DNA from: an uncultured Collinsella sp.
Lineage (GTDB): Bacteria; Actinomycetota; Coriobacteriia; Coriobacteriales; Coriobacteriaceae
NCBI GenBank assembly: GCA_958370785.1
Contig: CATXKN010000008.1
Span: forward strand, 48,000-111,999
Length of the DNA: 64,000 nt
Reading direction: 5' to 3'
A program made the translations under genes and the position numbers. Below the pieces are notes generated by a model. That model was not told where the DNA came from and searched no databases. It was given only the letters and a program-made list of their open reading frames with translations. This document shows positions 35,717 through 44,287 of the stretch, in pieces. Position 1 is the stretch's first letter. Each line of letters opens with the position of its first letter.

Positions 35717-37177
35717 TTAGCGCACCTGAGCGACGTAAGCGACGTTGGTCGAGGAGACCTTGTCCTCGAGCTGGACGCTCATGCGGGGATCGCCGGCGGT
35801 AGCGACGGTCAAATCGCCAGTCTTGACGTAGCCGAGCTCCTTAGCGGTCTCGATCGCCTTGACGATCGTGCCGTTGACGGTGCCCTGGGTAATCTCTGCC
35901 TGGTGCGGGATAACGCCCCAGTACATGATCATCTGCTGGACGGCCCACTCGTGGCGGGAGAACGCGCAGATCGGCATGTTGGGACGGAAGTGCGAGATCA
36001 GGCGAGCAGTACGACCAGTGGTCGTCGGCACGGTGATGCACTTGGCGCCAACGGTGGTGGCCATGTTCACAGCGGACATACCTACAACGTTGTTGACAAC
36101 GCGGGTGCCGTGAGCATCGGCCGGAACCTCGAGCGGAGCGTGAGCCGGGAGGTACTTCTCGGTCTCGAGAGCAATGCTGGCCTGCATCTTGACGGCCTCG
36201 ACCGGGTACTTACCGGCAGCGGACTCGCCGGAAAGCATAACGGCGTCGGTGCCGTCGTAGATGGCGTTAGCGACGTCGGCAACCTCGGCGCGCGTCGGGC
36301 GCGGGTTCTGCTGCATGGAGTCGAGCATCTGCGTAGCGGTGATAACGGGCTTGTAGGCCGCGTTGCACTTGGCGATGATCTCCTTCTGGATGTGCGGAAC
36401 GAGCTCGGGCTTGATCTCGATGCCCAGGTCGCCACGGGCGACCATGATGCCATCGGAAGCCTCGAGGATCTCGTCGAAGTTCTCGACGCCCAGGGCGCAC
36501 TCGATCTTCGGGAAGATCGTCACGTGCTCGCCACCGTTCTCGCGGCAAAGCTTGCGGATGCCGCGGACGGACTCGCCGTCACGGATGAAGGAAGCGGCGA
36601 TGTAGTCGATGTTCTCGGTCAGGCCAAAGAGGATGTCCTGACGATCGCGCTCGGTGATGGCGGGCAGAGAGATGTTGACGTTGGGCATGTTGACGCCCTT
36701 GCGCTCGCCGATCAGGCCGTCGTTCTTAACGACGCAGGTCATGTCCTGGCCGTCGACGGACTCGACCTCGAGGGCAACCAGGCCGTCATCGATCAGGATG
36801 AGGGAGCCCTTCTCGACCTCGGAGGGCAGAGCCAGGTAGTCGAGGGAGATGTGCTCAGCGGTGCCGTGGAAATCCTCGGACGTGGGCTGAGCGGTGACGA
36901 CGATCTTGTCGCCGGTCTTGACGGCAACCTTCTTGCCATCGACCAAAAGGCCGGTGCGGACCTCGGGGCCCTTGGTGTCGAGCAGGATGCCGACAGGCAT
37001 GCCGAGCTCCTTGGAAATACGGCGGACGCGCTCGATGCGACCGTGGTGCTCGTCGTAGGAGCCGTGCGAGAAGTTAAAACGGGCGACGTTCATGCCCGCC
37101 TTGATCATCTCGCGGATGGTCTCGTCGCTATCGCAGGCGGGACCCATGGTGCATACAATCTTGGTGCGCTTGTACAT
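35717..37177 (-). CDS. pyk: Pyruvate kinase
   Basis: 486 residues. KIVCTMGPAC, NVARFNFSHG and LDTKGPEVR lie at the start, and the catalytic MVARGDLGIEI with TATQMLDSM in the barrel, followed by the C-terminal regulatory domain. It makes pyruvate and ATP from PEP. GGAGGTCTGA precedes ATG 37177. It is monocistronic between its terminator and the intergenic region shared with the P-type ATPase. No extra C-terminal PEP-utilising domain is present. Confidence 0.97.
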   Translation of the reverse strand: MYKRTKIVCTMGPACDSDETIREMIKAGMNVARFNFSHGSYDEHHGRIERVRRISKELGMPVGILLDTKGPEVRTGLLVDGKKVAVKTGDKIVVTAQPTSEDFHGTAEHISLDYLALPSEVEKGSLILIDDGLVALEVESVDGQDMTCVVKNDGLIGERKGVNMPNVNISLPAITERDRQDILFGLTENIDYIAASFIRDGESVRGIRKLCRENGGEHVTIFPKIECALGVENFDEILEASDGIMVARGDLGIEIKPELVPHIQKEIIAKCNAAYKPVITATQMLDSMQQNPRPTRAEVADVANAIYDGTDAVMLSGESAAGKYPVEAVKMQASIALETEKYLPAHAPLEVPADAHGTRVVNNVVGMSAVNMATTVGAKCITVPTTTGRTARLISHFRPNMPICAFSRHEWAVQQMIMYWGVIPHQAEITQGTVNGTIVKAIETAKELGYVKTGDLTVATAGDPRMSVQLEDKVSSTNVAYVAQVR

Positions 37178-37515
37178 TCAGACCTCCATCTGACATCGTC
37201 TTGCGCTGATAGATAAACCATAAGAAATAAAACTGAGATGATTATAACGAAATGCCGACCGAATACCCCAAAAAATCGACCGTATGCCGAATTAGAAGTT
37301 CATTTTTTGCGGAAAAACGGTATATGCAAAAACTTTATCAACCGTTCTAACCGCTGCTATCTGGGCGATATTTTAGTTCGATGATGCGCCGAAGAAAAAA
37401 CGTTTTATCAATGTTGAGCATCACACTGTCTGCACCGTTGCGCCTGTGCCGTGTTTCCAGATGGAATGTTTTGGCTAGACGCGTCGCTTTGGGGTACCAT
37501 AGCTCCACTATCAAC
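37178..37515. other. Divergent intergenic region between pyk and the P-type ATPase gene
   Basis: About 340 AT-richer bases without a gene. It must hold both promoters; TTGGCT near 37472 with TACCAT near 37495 is a possible forward promoter. Confidence 0.4.
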
Positions 37516-37608
37516 TGCCGCTCAGCACGGCAGCCTTGATGAGCCCTTGCCCTTCTCCTGGGAATTATGATCGGGCATCAATCTGCTGAGTGGCCCGAAT
37601 CCCAGGAG
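37516..37608 (+). promoter_or_regulatory. Structured leader sequestering the ATPase ribosome site
   Basis: Hairpin CTGCCG-ctcagca-CGGCAG (37516-37534) is followed by a long stem: CTCCTGGGA (37555-37563) pairs with TCCCAGGAG (37600-37608), and inner TCGGGC (37571-37576) with GCCCGA (37593-37598). The 3' arm contains the AGGAGG ribosome site of the ATPase gene, so folding would block translation. It does not match a riboswitch family I can recognise. Confidence 0.5.
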
Positions 37609-37618
37609 GGGACTCTAT

Positions 37619-40300
37619 ATGCAAAAGGAATACCTGTCCGCCGCGGCGGAGGTGCTCAGCGACCAAGGTGTCGATGAGAACCTCGGCCTGAGCAACGGCG
37701 AGGCGTCGGCGCGCCTTGCCAAGACAGGCCCTAACAAGCTCGAGGAAGCCGAGAAGACGCCGCTGTGGAAGCGTTTCTTTGAGCAGATGGCCGACCCTAT
37801 GGTCATCATGCTGATTGTTGCCGCCGTTATCAGCGCACTTACGGGCATGGTCAAGGGCGAGCCCGATTTTGCCGACGTCGCCATTATCATGTTCGTCGTT
37901 ATCGTCAACTCGGTGCTGGGCGTGGTCCAGGAAGCCAAGAGCGAGGAGGCCCTCGAGGCCCTGCAGGAAATGAGCGCGGCGCAGTCCAAGGTGCTGCGCG
38001 ACGGCAAGCTCGTGCATCTGCCGAGCGCCGAGCTCGTCTCCGGCGACGTGATCATGCTCGAGGCGGGCGACTCCGTTCCGGCCGACTGCCGCGTGCTCGA
38101 GAGTGCCACAATGAAGATCGAAGAGGCCGCGCTGACCGGCGAGTCCGTGCCGGTCGAGAAGCACGCCAACGTGATCGAGCTTGCTGCGGGCACCGATGAC
38201 GTGCCGCTCGGCGACCGCAAGAACATGTGCTACATGGGCTCCACCGTGGTGTACGGCCGCGGTCGCGCCGTCGTGGTCGGCACCGGCATGAACACCGAGA
38301 TGGGTAAGATCGCCGGTGCCCTGGCCGAGGCCAAGGAAGAGCTCACGCCGTTGCAGGTGAAGCTCGCCGAGCTCAGCCGCATCCTCACCATCATGGTGAT
38401 CGTCATCTGCGTCGTCATCTTTGGCGTTGACATCCTCCGCCACGGCGTGGGCAACGTCCTCACCGACCCGACTGCCCTGCTCGACACCTTTATGGTTGCC
38501 GTCTCGCTCGCCGTCGCCGCCATCCCCGAGGGCCTGGTCGCCGTCGTGACCATCGTCCTTTCGCTCGGCGTGACCAAGATGGCCAAGCGCCAGGCGATCA
38601 TCCGTAAGCTTTCTGCTGTCGAGACGCTCGGCTGCACGCAGACCATCTGCTCGGACAAGACCGGCACGCTTACCCAGAACAAGATGACCGTCGTCAAGCA
38701 CGAGCTCGCTGCGCCCAAGGAAAAGTTCTTGGCCGGTATGGCACTGTGCTCCGATGCCCAGTGGGACGAGGAGCTGGGCGAGGCCGTGGGCGAGCCGACC
38801 GAGTGCGCGCTCGTCAACGATGCCGGCAAGGCTGGTCTTACTGGCCTGACTGCCGAGCACCCGCGCGTGGGCGAGGCCCCGTTCGACTCGGGCCGCAAGA
38901 TGATGTCCGTGGTCGTCGAGACCCTGGACGGCGAGTACGAGCAGTACACCAAGGGCGCGCCCGACGTGGTGATCGGCCTGTGCACCCATATCTACGAGGG
39001 CGATAAAGTCGTCCCCCTGACCGAGGAGCGTCGCGCCGAGCTCGTGGCAGCCAACAAGGCCATGGCCGACGAGGCCCTGCGCGTGCTGGCGCTGGCAAGC
39101 CGCACTTACACCGAGGTTCCCGCCGACTGCAGCCCCGCCGCGCTCGAGCATGACCTGGTTTTCTGCGGTCTGTCCGGCATGATTGACCCGGTCCGCCCCG
39201 AGGTGGCCGACGCTATCCACGAGGCGCACGACGCCGGTATCCGCACCGTCATGATCACGGGCGACCATATCGACACCGCCGTGGCCATTGCCAAGCAGTT
39301 GGGCATCGTCACCGATCGCAGCCATGCCATTACCGGCGCCGACCTCGATCGCATGAGCGACGAGGAGCTCGACGCGCACATCGAGGACTACGGCGTGTAC
39401 GCCCGCGTCCAGCCCGAGCACAAGACCCGCATCGTCGAGGCTTGGAAGTCACGTGACCAGATCGTTGCCATGACGGGCGACGGCGTCAACGATGCCCCGT
39501 CCATCAAGCGCGCCGACATCGGCGTGGGCATGGGCATCACCGGCACCGACGTTACCAAAAACGTCGCTGATATGGTGCTCGCCGACGATAACTTCGCCAC
39601 CATCATCGGTGCCTGCGAAGAGGGCCGTCGTATCTACGACAACATCCGCAAGGTCATCCAGTTCTTGCTTTCGGCCAACCTTGCCGAAGTCTTCTCGGTG
39701 TTTATCGCCACGCTCATCGGCTTTACCATCTTCCAGCCGGTGCAGCTGCTGTGGGTGAACCTGGTCACCGACTGTTTCCCCGCGCTCGCGCTGGGCATGG
39801 AGGACGCCGAGGGCGACATCATGAAGCGCAAGCCGCGCAACGCCAAGGACGGCGTCTTTGCCGGTCACATGGGCCTGGACTGCGTGGTCCAGGGCCTGAT
39901 CATCACCGTGCTGGTGCTGGCGAGCTTCTTTGTGGGCGTGTACTTTGACATGGGCTACATCCACATCGCCGATATGATCGCCGGCAATGCCGACGAGGAA
40001 GGCGTGATGATGGCGTTCATCACGCTCAACATGGTCGAGATTTTCCACTGCTTCAATATGCGCAGCCGTCGTGCGTCGCTGTTCACCATGAAGAAGCAGA
40101 ACAAGTGGCTGTGGGCTTCCGCCGCGCTGGCACTGGTGCTGACGGTGATCGTAACCGTGCAGCCGACGCTTGCCGAGATGTTCTTTGGTCCTGTGACGCT
40201 TGAGCTTAAGGGCGTTGTCGCCGCGCTGGGCCTGGCCTTCCTGATCATCCCGCTGATGGAGATCTACAAGGCGATCATGCGCGCGGTCGAGAAGGAGTAG
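37619..40300 (+). CDS. Cation-transporting P-type ATPase, calcium (P2) type
   Basis: 893 residues. In order: N-terminal cation-ATPase domain, two helices, the actuator loop with LTGESVPVEK, helix with IPEGLVAVVTIVLSL, phosphorylation motif SDKTGTLTQNKM, nucleotide domain with KGAPD, hinge TGDGVNDAPS, and six C-terminal helices. The PEGL motif and C-terminal layout fit SERCA/PMCA-like calcium exporters; Mn or Na/K cannot be excluded. CAGGAGG precedes the ATG and lies in the structured leader. A palindrome and a terminator follow. Confidence 0.93.
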   Translation: MQKEYLSAAAEVLSDQGVDENLGLSNGEASARLAKTGPNKLEEAEKTPLWKRFFEQMADPMVIMLIVAAVISALTGMVKGEPDFADVAIIMFVVIVNSVLGVVQEAKSEEALEALQEMSAAQSKVLRDGKLVHLPSAELVSGDVIMLEAGDSVPADCRVLESATMKIEEAALTGESVPVEKHANVIELAAGTDDVPLGDRKNMCYMGSTVVYGRGRAVVVGTGMNTEMGKIAGALAEAKEELTPLQVKLAELSRILTIMVIVICVVIFGVDILRHGVGNVLTDPTALLDTFMVAVSLAVAAIPEGLVAVVTIVLSLGVTKMAKRQAIIRKLSAVETLGCTQTICSDKTGTLTQNKMTVVKHELAAPKEKFLAGMALCSDAQWDEELGEAVGEPTECALVNDAGKAGLTGLTAEHPRVGEAPFDSGRKMMSVVVETLDGEYEQYTKGAPDVVIGLCTHIYEGDKVVPLTEERRAELVAANKAMADEALRVLALASRTYTEVPADCSPAALEHDLVFCGLSGMIDPVRPEVADAIHEAHDAGIRTVMITGDHIDTAVAIAKQLGIVTDRSHAITGADLDRMSDEELDAHIEDYGVYARVQPEHKTRIVEAWKSRDQIVAMTGDGVNDAPSIKRADIGVGMGITGTDVTKNVADMVLADDNFATIIGACEEGRRIYDNIRKVIQFLLSANLAEVFSVFIATLIGFTIFQPVQLLWVNLVTDCFPALALGMEDAEGDIMKRKPRNAKDGVFAGHMGLDCVVQGLIITVLVLASFFVGVYFDMGYIHIADMIAGNADEEGVMMAFITLNMVEIFHCFNMRSRRASLFTMKKQNKWLWASAALALVLTVIVTVQPTLAEMFFGPVTLELKGVVAALGLAFLIIPLMEIYKAIMRAVEKE

Positions 40301-40323
40301 ATCGAAAGGCTGTCCTTCCCACC

Positions 40324-40414
40324 GGCCCGACCGCCTGCGGGGTTTCTTCTTCGCTGGTCCTCGCGCTTCGCGCTGCGGGATCGCTCAGAAGAAACCCCTC
40401 CCGGCGGTCGGGCC
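40324..40414. repeat. Long palindrome after the P-type ATPase
   Basis: Arms GGCCCGACCGCC + GGGGTTTCTTCT (40324-40350) pair with 40387-40414, interrupted by a 3/4-base internal loop, around a GC-rich loop. Likely a REP-like element; it begins 23 bases after the stop. Confidence 0.75.
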
Positions 40415-40456
40415 TTCGGATGGCCTCTCGGGACCATCGGCTGAGGGAAAGTGTGT

Positions 40457-40492
40457 GAGTCGGTCGAGCAGTTGCTCGACCGACTCTTTTTT
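40457..40492 (+). terminator. Terminator of the P-type ATPase gene
   Basis: Perfect 14-base stem GAGTCGGTCGAGCA / TGCTCGACCGACTC, 2-base loop region, six T residues. Confidence 0.92.
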
Positions 40493-40541
40493 ATGGGTAA
40501 AATACCTGCTCAGTTGTGTGGTTTTTTGCTGGGAGGCATTT

Positions 40542-41726
40542 GTGGGCAAGGCTAAGGCTAAGGCGAAGAAAAAGACGACGGGGGCGCGGGCTAAGCGCGA
40601 TCGTCGTCGGAAGCTCGCGACCGAAGCCCCTGTATCTGCTGAGGAGTTGCTGGCGAGTGTACCGGGGCTTGACGCGCTGCAGGATGTTCCGGCGTTCGAT
40701 GACCTGCCGGTCGATGCGGCTCAGCAGGCTGCATTTGACGACTTTTGCGCGCAGGCCGAGGAGCCCGAGCAGATGCAGCTCGGTGCCGTGGTGCGCCTGG
40801 ACCGCGGGTTTCCGTTGGTGGCGACTGCCGATGACACGTTTCGTGCCGAGCATGCCGTAGGGTTTGCCAAGTCGCGTGGCGAGGACGAGGTCTTGCTGCC
40901 CGCCGTGGGCGACCGCGTGGCGGTTCGCCGTGCTCCCGGGCACGACATGGGCGTGATCGAGTGCGTACTGCCGCGCCGTACGAGCTTTGAGCGTTGGCGT
41001 GGCCGTGCCCGCGGTGAGCGCCAGATGCTCTGCTCCAACGTTGACAGCGTGCTGATCGTGCAGGCGCTCGGCGCCGGCGAGGTGCTGCTCGATCGCGTGG
41101 CGCGCTCACTGGTGTTGGCGCTCGATTGCGATGCCGAGCCGGTGGTGGTGCTCACCAAGGCCGACCGCTGCGAGGCCGATGAGCTCGAGCGCGATCTGGA
41201 CCGCGTGCGCCGTCTGGTGGGTCCGGGCGTGCGCGTGATCGTGACGTCTTCTGCCGAGGGCCTCGGCCTGGACGAGGTGCGCGCCTGCGTGCCGGCTGGG
41301 AGCTGTGCCATGATCTTGGGCGAGTCGGGCGCCGGCAAGTCGACGCTGCTCAATGCGCTGCTGGGCCACGATGCGCTGGCCACTGGCGGCGTGCGCGAGC
41401 GTGATGACCAAGGTCGCCACACCACGGTTGCGCGCGTGATGGTGGCGCTGCCGGGCGACGCCGGCGTGATCGCCGATGCCCCGGGCCTGCGCAGCCTGCC
41501 GCTCGTGGGCCACGAACGAGGGTTGGCTCGCGCGTTTCCCGAGATCGTCGAGGCGTCGCGTGCGTGCCGGTTTGGCGATTGCACGCACACCCATGAGCCG
41601 GGTTGTGCCGTTCGCGAGGCCGAGGACGCGGGGCAGATCGACAGCCTGCGTCTGGAGACGTTCCAAAACCTGGCGTCATCCATGCGCGTGAGTGCCCAAA
41701 TGCTCGACCCCGATGTTCATCTGTAA
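40542..41726 (+). CDS. rsgA: Ribosome small-subunit-dependent GTPase A
   Basis: 394 residues with the circularly permuted GTPase order: OB-fold, then G4 (VVVLTKADRC), then G1 ILGESGAGKSTLLNALLG, G3 DAPGL, and a C-terminal zinc site CRFGDCTHTHEPGC. RsgA helps 30S maturation. GTG 40542 follows GGGAGG at good spacing. A Lys/Ala-rich N-terminal tail (KAKAKAKKK) makes it longer than typical RsgA (~300-350); the tail may bind RNA. Confidence 0.95.
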   Translation: MGKAKAKAKKKTTGARAKRDRRRKLATEAPVSAEELLASVPGLDALQDVPAFDDLPVDAAQQAAFDDFCAQAEEPEQMQLGAVVRLDRGFPLVATADDTFRAEHAVGFAKSRGEDEVLLPAVGDRVAVRRAPGHDMGVIECVLPRRTSFERWRGRARGERQMLCSNVDSVLIVQALGAGEVLLDRVARSLVLALDCDAEPVVVLTKADRCEADELERDLDRVRRLVGPGVRVIVTSSAEGLGLDEVRACVPAGSCAMILGESGAGKSTLLNALLGHDALATGGVRERDDQGRHTTVARVMVALPGDAGVIADAPGLRSLPLVGHERGLARAFPEIVEASRACRFGDCTHTHEPGCAVREAEDAGQIDSLRLETFQNLASSMRVSAQMLDPDVHL

Positions 41727-41743
41727 TTGATTTTTCCTATGAC

Positions 41744-41779
41744 AGCCGCCTCCCAACTGCTTGGGAGGCGGCTTTTTTG
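41744..41779 (+). terminator. Terminator of rsgA
   Basis: 13-base perfect stem AGCCGCCTCCCAA / TTGGGAGGCGGCT, loop CTGC, six T residues. Confidence 0.95.
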
Positions 41780-41978
41780 CTGCCAAAGCGTCTCGAAATA
41801 TGCGTTTTGCCGACGTTCTGACCAAAACCATGCCACGAGCTTGACGGGCTGGTCAGCTTTTGGTCAGCGATTGGTTTGACACGTAAAACCAAGATTGCGA
41901 TTGCGCCGCTTTGCGCCCTGGTCGCCCAGACAATGGTGGTACGGGCATTTGCCCGGCACCGCCATGAGAGGAGCGGCC

Positions 41979-42638
41979 GTGAACAAGAGCAAGCGCATCG
42001 CCATCAGTCTGGTCGCAGGCGTGCTTGCCGCGGCGCTCTGCATGGTCTACGGCTCGTCGATCCGCTCGCAAGCCGAGCAGGCCCAGGCCGAGACTTTGGC
42101 AAAATACGGCGGCGACCGCGTTGAGGTGTGCGTCGCGGCGCGCGATATCGATGCGGGCGAGACCCTCGACGAGAATAATGTCATAACTCAGGAATGGCTG
42201 GCCAGTCTGTTGCCGCGTGATGCGGCGACCGAGCTGCGTCAGGTGCGCGGTGACGTGACGACCTCGCGCATTCCCAAAAACGCCGTGATTTGCAATGTCT
42301 ACACCAAGGCCGAGAGCCACAAGCTCGAGGTGCCTAAAGGTAAGGTTGCCGTTTCGGTGGCGGTCGATGCCGAGCACTCGGTCGGCGGCGCCACGGGCGT
42401 GGGCAGCTATGTGGACGTGTACGTGCAAAAAGATGGCGTGACCGATCGACTGTGCGGCGCGTCCGTGATCGATACCAGCGAAGATGCCGGCACCACGCGT
42501 GAAGGCAAGATCGAGTGGGTGACGCTGGCGGCAGACCCAGAAGATGTCAAGGAATTGCTGGGAGCCTCGGGAAAGGGAACGGTCAGCTTGACGATTCCCG
42601 CCACGGCGCGCGGCAAAAAGAGCGGAGGCGACGAGTGA
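41979..42638 (+). CDS. cpaB: Flp pilus assembly protein CpaB/RcpC (SAF domain)
   Basis: 219 residues. One N-terminal membrane helix (IAISLVAGVLAAALCMVYG) is followed by a SAF domain (VCVAARDIDAGETLDENNV) and the RcpC/CpaB region (VGGATGVGSYVDVYV). CpaB sits in the periplasmic/outer part of the tad secretion machine. GTG 41979 follows GAGAGGAG. It opens the tad locus and overlaps the next gene by one base (TGATG). Confidence 0.85.
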   Translation: MNKSKRIAISLVAGVLAAALCMVYGSSIRSQAEQAQAETLAKYGGDRVEVCVAARDIDAGETLDENNVITQEWLASLLPRDAATELRQVRGDVTTSRIPKNAVICNVYTKAESHKLEVPKGKVAVSVAVDAEHSVGGATGVGSYVDVYVQKDGVTDRLCGASVIDTSEDAGTTREGKIEWVTLAADPEDVKELLGASGKGTVSLTIPATARGKKSGGDE

Positions 42639-44287
42639 TGAAGGCGATCTGGCTTGCGTGCTGCGCGTGCGGCGATTACGGGCTGCTACAGCAGGAAGTC
42701 GAGGGTCGCGATGTGGGCGCGCAGGTGCTTCGCGTGGGCGACCTGGACGGGCTGGTGTCCATGGCGCGGGCGTTTCCGTCGCGCCGCGGTGCCGCCATCA
42801 TCGCGGCGTCTCTGTTCGATACCGAAGACGTGCGAAAGACCGTTGCGCGCCTGACGGCCGAGGGCCGTGTGAGTCGCGTCGTCGTGTTGATCGAGACGCT
42901 CGACCCGTCGGATATCGAAGGGCTGTTTCGCGCGGGGGCGACCGAGGTCATCGCTGCGCACAGTTTGTGCGGCAACGGGCGCGCGGGCGAGGGAACGGTT
43001 GATTCCGATCGGCGCATGACGATTGAGCCCGATGCTTTTGTTGATAGGGAACCCGGGGCGCCTCGCGCTACAAGAGGCCCGCGTGTTGATGAATATGGAA
43101 AAGCGGAAGCCGAGCATGGTCGGCGCCCCCGGGACCCCCTTGCATACGATGACGCTGGAAGGCCGGTACCGTATGGCGATGACGTTCTGGCTGAAGATAT
43201 GGGATACGTGCATGGCGTAAATCTGGCCGATGAGCTCGACGAGGTCGAGGGTTTTGCCGGGGCTGACGAGCCGTGTGCCGCTGCGTCTTTGGCTTCGGAA
43301 TCGCAGCCCGGGCAGCCTGCCATGCCGGCTTGGGCTCAGCGCGTGACCGCAGCGGGGGAGACGGGGATGTTATCGCCCGCGTCCGTGTCGCCGGTTCCTG
43401 CACCGTCGGCCCCCGCGCCGTCGGCGGACGCTTCGATTCCGCCGCGTCGGGCGCCGGTCGTCTGCGTCGTCTCGGGTTCGGGCGGTTGCGGCAAGTCGAC
43501 GATCGTTGCCACCATGGCGCATGCGGCGTCGCTGTTGGGTTTGCGTGCCGCTGTGCTCGACTTGGACCTCATGTTTGGAAACCTATACGATCTGCTGGGT
43601 GTCGATACCCCACACGATATGGCGACGCTTATCGAGCCGTCGGCGGCGGGCGCACTTGCCGAGCCGGATATCGTGGCCGCATCGATGCGCGTCGCCCCGG
43701 GCGTCACGCTCTGGGGACCTGTCGCGGCCCCCGAGAAGGCCGAGCTCATGGCGCGTCCGGTGGAGCTATTGCTCGATGTTTTGCGTCGCGAATCCGACGT
43801 GGTCTTTGTCGACACCTCGGTCTTTTGGGGTGATGCCGTGGCCGCCGCGGTGGCGGCGAGCGACCGTTGCCTGGTCGTAGGCGATGCGGCGGTATCGTCC
43901 GCGACATCCGCTTCACGCGTCATTGAGCTGGCGAGCCGCGTGGGCGTGCCACGCACGCGCATGAGCGCCGTGTTCAACCGGTTTGGTGCGCGCGGTGCCG
44001 ACGAGGACGTCGCCATGCGCTTTGAGATTGCCTGCGCACTGAGCTCCAAGATCCGCATTGCCGATGGCGGTCAGGATTTGGCCGCGCTCATGGCATTCGG
44101 TCGCGCCGACGAGGCGGTGGGCCAGACGAGCGCTTTTGCGACTAGCGTGCGCGAGGCCACGCGCGAGATGCTCGTGGAGCTGGGCTGCGCCGTCGGTCCC
44201 TGGAGCGATATGGTCGCTGACCGCGCGACCCGTACCGAGCGCCCGCGCATCCGTCTTCCCTGGTCGCGTGAGGGTGATTCGCGATGA
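42638..44287 (+). CDS. TadZ/CpaE-like pilus localisation ATPase
   Basis: 549 residues: an N-terminal receiver-like domain (about 1-120), a low-complexity Pro/Ala linker (to about 270), then a MinD/ParA-like ATPase (VVSGSGGCGKSTIVATMAHA, AVLDLDLMFGNLYDLLG). The deviant Walker A normally starts with a signature Lys (KGGxGKT); here it reads SGGCGKS, as in atypical TadZ proteins. These place the pilus machinery. Start ATG overlaps the cpaB stop; GGAGGCGACG lies upstream. Confidence 0.85.
   Translation: MKAIWLACCACGDYGLLQQEVEGRDVGAQVLRVGDLDGLVSMARAFPSRRGAAIIAASLFDTEDVRKTVARLTAEGRVSRVVVLIETLDPSDIEGLFRAGATEVIAAHSLCGNGRAGEGTVDSDRRMTIEPDAFVDREPGAPRATRGPRVDEYGKAEAEHGRRPRDPLAYDDAGRPVPYGDDVLAEDMGYVHGVNLADELDEVEGFAGADEPCAAASLASESQPGQPAMPAWAQRVTAAGETGMLSPASVSPVPAPSAPAPSADASIPPRRAPVVCVVSGSGGCGKSTIVATMAHAASLLGLRAAVLDLDLMFGNLYDLLGVDTPHDMATLIEPSAAGALAEPDIVAASMRVAPGVTLWGPVAAPEKAELMARPVELLLDVLRRESDVVFVDTSVFWGDAVAAAVAASDRCLVVGDAAVSSATSASRVIELASRVGVPRTRMSAVFNRFGARGADEDVAMRFEIACALSSKIRIADGGQDLAALMAFGRADEAVGQTSAFATSVREATREMLVELGCAVGPWSDMVADRATRTERPRIRLPWSREGDSR

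Noticed and set aside
35621..37216. A 531-codon forward open frame opposite pyk
   Set aside because: Low-complexity product antisense to a clear pyruvate kinase; no ribosome site.
37440..37618. yybP-ykoY manganese riboswitch before the P-type ATPase
   Set aside because: The conserved loop sequences of that family could not be found; only a ribosome-site hairpin is supported.
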